DNA of 6,684 bases, from positions 1 through 6,684 of the forward strand of contig DAOWHI010000081.1 of the NCBI GenBank assembly GCA_030641505.1, given 5' to 3'. Position 1 is the stretch's first letter. The number at the start of each line of letters is the position of its first letter. Below the pieces are notes generated by a model. It was given only the letters and a program-made list of their open reading frames with translations. It was not told the origin of the DNA and did not search any database. Origin of the DNA: Gemmatimonadota bacterium (lineage in GTDB: Bacteria > Gemmatimonadota > Gemmatimonadetes > JACCXV01 > JAHWKZ01). A program made the translations under genes and the position numbers. Below are positions 1-4,995 of this stretch, in pieces.

Positions 1-1182
1 CTGGCGCCGCTCGGCGACGATGTCGAACGCTTCGCCGACCTTGAGCTTGACCCGCTCGTCGCGCGGCGTGTGGTCGATCCGGTCCTCGCCGATCAGCTGT
101 AGCGAGCCGTCGGTATCGGCCTTGTAGAGCCGCACCACACCGCCCGGCAGCGCGATCCCCAGACCGTTCCGCTTCCGGTTATCGAACTCCTGGTAGACGC
201 CGATCTTCAAGCCCTTCTCGCCGCCGTACTGCTGCGTGTAGTACCACGGCGCGCCGGCCAACCGGTACACCTTGTCGGTCCTGACCCCGCTGCCTTCCAG
301 CAGCCGGATCTGCTTCGTCTGGTTGTTCTTGATCGTCGTCGGGCGCGGTAGGTCGTACAGGTGATACTCGAAAAACGTACGCTCCTCAAAATCTTCCTCC
401 TCGACGTTATCAATCCGACGGAGCCGGTCACCGCCGACGGCGAACATCCCTCTTTCGAGACTCGCGCGATGGATATCGCCGGCGACGAGCTTGAGCTTGG
501 CGTTGGGGTACGTCGTCCCGCTCGAGTTCTGCAGCGTCACCCAACCGCCGAGCGACAACGTCTTGTCGTCCTCGGCCAGCGTCGCCACGTAGTCGGCCTT
601 CCAGTTGAGGCCCGTCGTCAGATACGACACCTCCACCGGCTCGACGCCCGAGCGATCGCTCTTGAGCGTCCACACCAAGGTCGGCAACGCCTTCAGATCG
701 CCCTTGAGGTCCGGCAACACCACCCGACCCGGAGGGTTGAGCGCGATCGAGTCACCGATCTGGTACACCGCGCCACCCTGCACCGACAGCAGCTTCGCCT
801 TCACCGGGAACTCCTCGTTGTGCTCGCCGCGACGCATGTACAGCGTCACCGTCTCGCCGACGTACTTCTCCAGCAGCGCCTGCGGCGTCAGCAGGTCGTA
901 CTCGTAGTTCTGCTCCAGCACGTTGACCGCGCCGGGGTGACCCAGCGCGCGGAACGCCACCGACGTCGGGTCGATCTGGGCGGCCACGTCCTTGAACGGC
1001 AGCGTGAACACGCCGCGCTTGAGCTCGATCGGGCGCTGGTCTTTGACCAGCCCCAGGTTGCCGTTGTAGACGGTCACCGCCAGCGTGCGCTGGTCGGGAT
1101 CGTCCCCCATGACGGTGGCGCCATCGGTCACCGCCAGCAGCCCGCCCACCGCCAGCACCATCAGCATCAGCTTCGTTCGCAT
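1..1182 (-). CDS. Exported DUF4139-domain protein, 3' end outside window
   Basis: The reading frame is open for 394 codons, from ATG at 1182 to the window edge, so the C-terminus is missing. Residues 1-23 look like a signal peptide: RTK, then a hydrophobic run LMLMVLAVGGLLAV, then a polar stretch; the protein is therefore probably exported. Residues 34-75 (VYNGNLGLVKDQR, then LPFKDVAAQIDPTSV) match the usual N-terminal part of DUF4139 proteins. The DUF4139 hallmarks follow: YLTTGLNWKADYVATL at 187-202, GWVTLQNSSGTTYPNAKLKL at 213-232, VAGDI at 233-237, and FEYHLYDLPRPTTI near 271-284. These are known beta-rich bacterial proteins without an assigned biochemical role, so no function is proposed. 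A good ribosome binding site, GGGAGG, lies 9 bases upstream and supports the start. The gene is divergent from the ribokinase gene, and the intergenic region shows no clear promoter. The family call is secure; the role is unknown. Confidence 0.9.
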   Translation of the reverse strand, partial: MRTKLMLMVLAVGGLLAVTDGATVMGDDPDQRTLAVTVYNGNLGLVKDQRPIELKRGVFTLPFKDVAAQIDPTSVAFRALGHPGAVNVLEQNYEYDLLTPQALLEKYVGETVTLYMRRGEHNEEFPVKAKLLSVQGGAVYQIGDSIALNPPGRVVLPDLKGDLKALPTLVWTLKSDRSGVEPVEVSYLTTGLNWKADYVATLAEDDKTLSLGGWVTLQNSSGTTYPNAKLKLVAGDIHRASLERGMFAVGGDRLRRIDNVEEEDFEERTFFEYHLYDLPRPTTIKNNQTKQIRLLEGSGVRTDKVYRLAGAPWYYTQQYGGEKGLKIGVYQEFDNRKRNGLGIALPGGVVRLYKADTDGSLQLIGEDRIDHTPRDERVKLKVGEAFDIVAERRQ

Positions 1183-1308
1183 CGTCCTATGCCTCCCATC
1201 GAGGTGTCGATTTCCCTGGCCTGACTGATCTGTGCTACCGCTGGGGCGGTGGTTTATTCCGTCTAAGGCGCTGGACGCCGCCCCCAGGCGCTCGTAGGCT
1301 GATCCGCC
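1183..1308. other. Divergent intergenic region
   Basis: This 126-bp gap lies between the divergently read DUF4139 and ribokinase genes and must hold the promoter of the DUF4139 gene and probably that of the ribokinase pair. I see no convincing -35/-10 pair for a housekeeping sigma factor and no GGAAC-type ECF promoter on either strand. It contains a small inverted repeat, ACCGC-TGGG-GCGGT (1237-1250), and two direct copies of AGGCGCT (1266-1272 and 1286-1292) spaced 20 bp start to start. Either could be an operator, but both could be chance in GC-rich DNA. Confidence 0.5.
1192..1197 (-). promoter_or_regulatory. Ribosome binding site of the DUF4139 gene
   Basis: The minus strand reads GGGAGG here, 9 bases before the ATG at 1182. 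Another ATG at 1199-1197 overlaps this site but is out of frame, so 1182 is the better start. Confidence 0.7.
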
Positions 1309-2235
1309 GTGGATCGTCCGTTCGTCCTCGTCGTCGGCTCGATCAATGAAGATCTGGTCGTCAACGCCGACCGGTTGCCTCGCCCGGGGGAGACCGTCAC
1401 GGGGGGTATTTTTCGACGCTTCGGAGGCGGAAAAGGCGCCAACCAGGCGGTGGCGGCAGCCAGGATCGGCGCCGAGGTGGCGTTCATTGGAGCGGTTGGC
1501 GACGATGATCTGGGTGCGAACGCGATCGACCGGCTGTCCGAGGCCGGGCTCGACGTGACCGGCGTGGCTCGAGTGGAAGGGATAGCGACCGGCGTCGCAA
1601 TCATCGTGGTCGACCAACGGGGAGAGAATCAGATCGCCGTCGCTTCGGGGGCCAACGCGGCTGTGGACCGGGAGCTCGTCGATCGGGCGCTGGACGGCCG
1701 GTCGTTGAGTTCCGACGGTGTGATGTTGGCGAATCTCGAGGTCGGGGATGGGGCGGTGTTGGCAGCGGCCGAAACAGCCGCCGCCAACGGTCTCACGCTG
1801 GTCCTCAACCCGGCGCCCGCGCGCCTAATCCATGAGCGGCTGTTTGAGCTAGCCCCGATCCTGACGCCCAACGAGAGCGAAGCCGGGACACTGACCGGCA
1901 TCGTCCAGCCCGAAGCGGGAGCCGACGCGCTATTTCGCAAGACCGGCGCCGCGGTGATCGTGACGCTGGGCGAGGCTGGTGCTCTCGTCGTCGATCGTGA
2001 CGGCGTCCGACGTTACTCGGCGATCGATATCGAACCGGTCGACTCGACCGGCGCCGGCGATGTCTTCAACGGCGTGCTGGCGGCTCGACTGGCGGCCGGT
2101 GACACGCTCGACGAAGCGGTCCGTTGGGCGATCGTCGGATCCGGTCTCGCGGTCACCGAAAGCGGAGCCAGGAAGTCGATCGCCACGCCGGAGGCGGTAA
2201 CGTCCCGGCTGGCCGAAGTGCGCGGACCCATTTAA
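1309..2235 (+). CDS. rbsK: Ribokinase (PfkB family sugar kinase)
   Basis: This 308-residue cytoplasmic kinase is expected to phosphorylate D-ribose with ATP to ribose 5-phosphate. Length and motif order fit RbsK. N-terminal VVGSINEDLVV (8-18) is the sugar-contacting strand, with PRPGETVTGG after it. The signature GGGKGANQAVAAARIGA spans 39-55, and AFIGAVGDDDLG lies at 58-69. NPAPA is at 167-171 and TPNESEA at 186-192, as in ribokinases. The anion-hole and catalytic motif DSTGAGDVFNG (245-255) supplies the catalytic base Asp251. The end, VTESGARKSIATPEAV, matches the usual ribokinase C-terminus. The start is GTG at 1309; an in-frame TGA at 1300-1302 rules out any start further upstream, and only a weak AGG precedes it. 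The nucleoside hydrolase gene follows after 16 bp, so ribose released from nucleosides is a likely substrate. A kinase for another pentose or a nucleoside cannot be excluded, but the motifs favour ribose. Confidence 0.92.
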   Translation: MDRPFVLVVGSINEDLVVNADRLPRPGETVTGGIFRRFGGGKGANQAVAAARIGAEVAFIGAVGDDDLGANAIDRLSEAGLDVTGVARVEGIATGVAIIVVDQRGENQIAVASGANAAVDRELVDRALDGRSLSSDGVMLANLEVGDGAVLAAAETAAANGLTLVLNPAPARLIHERLFELAPILTPNESEAGTLTGIVQPEAGADALFRKTGAAVIVTLGEAGALVVDRDGVRRYSAIDIEPVDSTGAGDVFNGVLAARLAAGDTLDEAVRWAIVGSGLAVTESGARKSIATPEAVTSRLAEVRGPI

Positions 2236-2251
2236 ACAGCCGGGGGCACCG

Positions 2252-3178
2252 ATGCGAGAGTTTATCGTCGACACCGACACCGCTTCCGACGACGCGGTCG
2301 CGCTGATCATGGCGCTCCGTTGGCCGGATGTCGAGGTGTTGGCGATCACCACTGTATCCGGCAACATCGAGGTAGCAAACGCCGCCCGAAACGCGCTGAT
2401 CACAGCCGAATTATGTGGATCCGATGTGCCGGTGTACGTCGGCAGCGACCGGCCGCTCCGGGCCGAGCCCCACCACGCCCATTTCTTCCACGGGAGCGAC
2501 GGGCTGGGAGACCGTGGCTACCCCGAGCCACAACGGTCGCCCGAGGACGCGCACGCGGTCGATGCACTGATCGCCACGATCCGCGATCACCCAGGCGTAA
2601 CGCTCGTGACGTTGGGGCCGCTGACAAATATCGCCACCGCGCTTTGCCGCGAACCTGATATCGCGACGCATGTCAGTTCATGTGTCATCATGGGTGGCGC
2701 CGCTTGCACAGTCGGCAACATCACGCCAGCGGCCGAGTACAACCTGTGGGTCGATCCCGACGCTTCGAACATCGTGTTCTCGTCCGGATTGCCGATCGTG
2801 ATGGTGGGATGGGAGTTGTGTCGCGGCGAGGCGAACCTCGACGATGACGAAATGGACGCGGTGCGGGCGATCGGCACCGAGCTGGCGGGGTTCGCGATCG
2901 ACTGCAACGTGGCCGCGATTCAGAGCAATCGAGAGTGGCTCGGCGATCCCGGGCTCGGCCTGCCTGATCCGGTGGCGATGGCGGTCGCCCTCGATCCCCA
3001 ACGGATCGTGCGTCGAGCGTCAAGACATCACGTTGAGATTGAGCATACCAGCGAGCTGACCCGGGGCATGTCGGTCGTCGATCAACTCGGGGTCCGCAAC
3101 CTGGAAGCGAATGCGACGGTGGTGTGGGAAATCGACGTGCGACGCTTCAAGGAGATGTTGCGCCAGTCGCTGTCCTAG
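2252..3178 (+). CDS. Nucleoside hydrolase (inosine-uridine-preferring type fold)
   Basis: This 308-residue protein should cleave the N-glycosidic bond of ribonucleosides, giving free base and ribose. The calcium-binding N-terminus reads VDTDTASDDAVALIMAL (6-22), with Asp7, Asp9, Asp13 and Asp14. HGSDGLGD (80-87) is a family motif. TLGPLTNIATAL (120-131) holds the threonine whose main chain binds calcium. VIMGGA at 145-150 and GNITPAAEYNLWVDPDA at 155-171 carry the ribose-binding Asn/Glu/Asn set. The C-terminal calcium ligand is Asp239 in LPDPVAMAVALDP. The classical enzymes have His directly before this Asp; here it is Pro238, so leaving-group activation may differ and base preference is uncertain. 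The gene starts at ATG 2252, 5 bases after a GGGGG stretch, and sits 16 bp behind the ribokinase gene, so the pair is probably cotranscribed for nucleoside salvage. No signal peptide is seen; a cytoplasmic location is expected. Its TAG stop overlaps the stop of the opposing anti-sigma gene. Confidence 0.9.
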   Translation: MREFIVDTDTASDDAVALIMALRWPDVEVLAITTVSGNIEVANAARNALITAELCGSDVPVYVGSDRPLRAEPHHAHFFHGSDGLGDRGYPEPQRSPEDAHAVDALIATIRDHPGVTLVTLGPLTNIATALCREPDIATHVSSCVIMGGAACTVGNITPAAEYNLWVDPDASNIVFSSGLPIVMVGWELCRGEANLDDDEMDAVRAIGTELAGFAIDCNVAAIQSNREWLGDPGLGLPDPVAMAVALDPQRIVRRASRHHVEIEHTSELTRGMSVVDQLGVRNLEANATVVWEIDVRRFKEMLRQSLS

Positions 3179-3179
3179 G
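3174..3179. other. Palindromic CCTAGG with both convergent stop codons
   Basis: The nucleoside hydrolase stop TAG (3176-3178, plus strand) and the anti-sigma stop TAG (3177-3175, minus strand) are both read from the same CTAG, so the genes overlap by 4 bp. No intergenic space is left for an ordinary terminator, so each transcript must end inside the opposing gene. Confidence 0.85.
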
Positions 3180-4377
3180 GACGCCTAGCCAAGAGCGAAG
3201 CCAGGCTGTCAGCCAGCGCTTGCGCGCGTTCGCGGTCAGGCAGCTCAAGGTCGGCGCCAGCCCCCAGACTGTCGTACCAGAAGTTGAGCGCCGCGTTGGC
3301 CGCCAGCGTGTCACTCCTAGTGATCGCGTAACGCGCGCTCATCTCGAACCGCGACAGCGGCTCGGCTTCCGGGTCGACCTCGATCTGCGCCTCGAGCTTG
3401 TCGGCGACGTCTAGGTCGTCGCCCTCGGCCACCTTGGCATCCTGGCCAGCGGCCCGTTTCTGCTTGTAGTAGCCATCCTCCAAGACCTCTTCTTCGTCGG
3501 GGCGCGGCGGGGCCGCGGCGTCGGGTTTCTCCTGCACGGCTTGATCTTCGAACACCTCGCGCTTCGGCTCTGCGGCATGCTCGATCTCGCCCCCGACGCC
3601 GATCTCCCGATCGGCGGCGATTTGGTTCTCTCGTAGGTCGTCAACCCGGTTGGCTTCGTCGAACCCGTCCGCTTCGCCTGGCCGAGCTTCGTTGGGGTCG
3701 GCGGCCCGTCCACCGGTGATCACAGCAGCTCCGTCTTTGAGCTCGCGGGCGCGTTCGTCGGGGGCCGCGAGGCGAGCGTCGCGATCGATCTCCTCGTTGC
3801 GCGCACCGCGACGCATGTTCTCGAGTTGGTGCAACTCGCTCTCGTCAGCCGATCGCTCGAGCGTCTCGGTGGCCGACTCGAGTGCCCCGAGCTCGCCCTC
3901 CTCGCTGGACCGCGTCTCGCCCACCGGCGGTGGTGTTTCGGGACCATCGACCTCGGCCCGTTCTGATTCCTGCGTCGGGCGCAACGCCCGCGAAACGTCC
4001 TCCGGCCCGCGCACACCCTGCTGAACCACGATCACCACCGCCAGCACGGCGACGACCGCGGCGGCGGTCTGTGGCACGTGCCGCGCTAACCAGCCGCGCC
4101 GCGAAGCCGCACGCTTGGCCGAGGTTCGAGCCACTATCTCCTGCCTAACTCGAGCCCAGTCGGGTTCACTTCCGGCGGCCAACGCGCGCTCGACGTCATA
4201 GCCTTTCTCGACCGTCGCCGCGAACGCGGCTAGATCCGTCAACGCGGCCATGCAGTCCCCGCACACCTCCAAGTGCACTTCCACCTGACGACGCTGCTCG
4301 TCCGACAGCTCGCCGGTTCGGTACTGATCGAGCAACGCCACGACGTGGCCATTGCCGGAGGTCGACCCGGTCGTCAT
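3175..4377 (-). CDS. Membrane anti-sigma factor with zinc-finger head
   Basis: This 400-residue protein probably holds the neighbouring ECF sigma factor inactive at the inner face of the membrane. The N-terminus has the zinc-finger anti-sigma pattern HLEVCGDC with His35, Cys39 and Cys42; His11 is a candidate fourth ligand, and LLDQYRTGELSDEQ between them fits the family. A basic stretch (KRAASRRGWLARH, 88-100) precedes one hydrophobic span at about 104-121, giving an N-in topology. The remaining 280 residues would lie outside: 122-340 is rich in Glu, Asp, Arg and Ala and looks disordered or helical, and 345-400 (RFEMSARYAI, ALNFWYDSLGAG) seems more ordered. I recognise no fold there. The start ATG 4377 overlaps the sigma stop as ATGA, which suggests translational coupling. 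An in-frame GTG at 4386 is possible but its GGGAG is only 4 bases away. The stop overlaps that of the nucleoside hydrolase gene. Confidence 0.82.
   Translation of the reverse strand: MTTGSTSGNGHVVALLDQYRTGELSDEQRRQVEVHLEVCGDCMAALTDLAAFAATVEKGYDVERALAAGSEPDWARVRQEIVARTSAKRAASRRGWLARHVPQTAAAVVAVLAVVIVVQQGVRGPEDVSRALRPTQESERAEVDGPETPPPVGETRSSEEGELGALESATETLERSADESELHQLENMRRGARNEEIDRDARLAAPDERARELKDGAAVITGGRAADPNEARPGEADGFDEANRVDDLRENQIAADREIGVGGEIEHAAEPKREVFEDQAVQEKPDAAAPPRPDEEEVLEDGYYKQKRAAGQDAKVAEGDDLDVADKLEAQIEVDPEAEPLSRFEMSARYAITRSDTLAANAALNFWYDSLGAGADLELPDRERAQALADSLASLLARRP
4374..4377 (-). promoter_or_regulatory. ATGA start/stop overlap coupling sigma and anti-sigma genes
   Basis: On the minus strand, ATGA contains the anti-sigma start ATG (4377-4375) and the sigma stop TGA (4376-4374). 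Such overlaps commonly let the terminating ribosome restart, which would keep the two partners near a fixed ratio. Confidence 0.65.
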
Positions 4378-4985
4378 GAGCCCCACACCACTCCCTTCGA
4401 TTCCAGACAGATCCGCATCTTCTCTCGCGCCCGTCCCAAGCGCGACATAACGGTGCCCTCCGGGATGCCGAGTGCGACCGCGATCTCACGATAGGTAAAT
4501 GCTTCCGCGTGACGCAGATCAAAGCATTCGCGTTGCTCGGACGGGAGCGTGTCCCGGCATTCCGTCAGCGCCAGCCCCAGCTCTTGGTTTTCGACGCCAC
4601 GGTCAGCCGAGTCGTCGGCAGCAACGATCGGTGTCCTCTCAGGATCTTGAAACGAAAGCAATCCCCACACCTTTTTCTTTCGTAAGACGTTCAGACAACG
4701 GTTTCGCGCGATCGAGTAGATCCAGGTATGAAACCGATAGGTCGGATCGTAATCTCCCAATCGCTCATAGGCCTTGACGAACGTCTCCTGAACGACGTCT
4801 TCGGCTTCGTCGGCGTCTCCAAGAAGCCGCACGCAGCTCCAGTAGAGTCGCCGCTGGTAGCGCTCGACGAGGACCGAGTAGTGGCGATCCTCGCCGGCCA
4901 CAATGCGTTCGATGAGCGCGCCTTCCTCGGCTCGCTCGTCGGACGTCATCTCCTGTTGCTTGGTACCCGCCGACTCGGCGTTCAT
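4374..4985 (-). CDS. ECF-family RNA polymerase sigma factor (sigma-70 group 4)
   Basis: This 203-residue protein should bind core RNA polymerase and direct it to a small set of promoters in response to a signal relayed by the anti-sigma factor encoded next. Region 2 covers about 24-105: LIERIVAGEDRHYSVLVERY, then the core-binding stretch GDADEAEDVVQETFVKAYERL at 56-76, and the -10-recognition helix with FHTWIYSIARNRCLNVLRKK at 85-104. A linker (106-136) leads to region 4 with LPSEQRECFDLRHAE and the helix-turn-helix TYREIAVALGIPEGTVMSRL at 164-183, which should read the -35 element. There is no C-terminal extra domain, so it is a minimal ECF factor. The start ATG 4985 lies 10 bp after the acyl-CoA dehydrogenase stop, with a weak GAGAG 7 bases upstream. 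Upstream in-frame starts would run into that gene, and the next ATG (4949) gives a rather short leader. The target genes cannot be told from this window. Confidence 0.9.
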   Translation of the reverse strand: MNAESAGTKQQEMTSDERAEEGALIERIVAGEDRHYSVLVERYQRRLYWSCVRLLGDADEAEDVVQETFVKAYERLGDYDPTYRFHTWIYSIARNRCLNVLRKKKVWGLLSFQDPERTPIVAADDSADRGVENQELGLALTECRDTLPSEQRECFDLRHAEAFTYREIAVALGIPEGTVMSRLGRAREKMRICLESKGVVWGS

Positions 4986-4995
4986 TCCGCCGCTC

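Noticed and set aside
361..1224. A 287-codon open frame on the plus strand
   Set aside because: It lies antisense to the DUF4139 gene, whose motifs are clear. Its product is a run of Arg, His, Gln and Leu without any recognisable fold, as expected from antisense GC-rich DNA.
1237..1250. Inverted repeat ACCGC-TGGG-GCGGT as a terminator or operator
   Set aside because: A 5-bp stem is expected by chance at this base composition. Both flanking genes read away from it, so a terminator has no transcript to end here, and an operator role has no further support.
1930..2403. A 157-codon minus-strand frame spanning the ribokinase/nucleoside hydrolase junction
   Set aside because: It runs across two well-supported plus-strand genes and gives a low-information product, so it is an antisense shadow.
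3175..3188. Inverted repeat CTAGG-GACG-CCTAG as a bidirectional terminator
   Set aside because: The stem has only 5 bp, there is no U-run on either strand, and it overlaps coding sequence of the anti-sigma gene.
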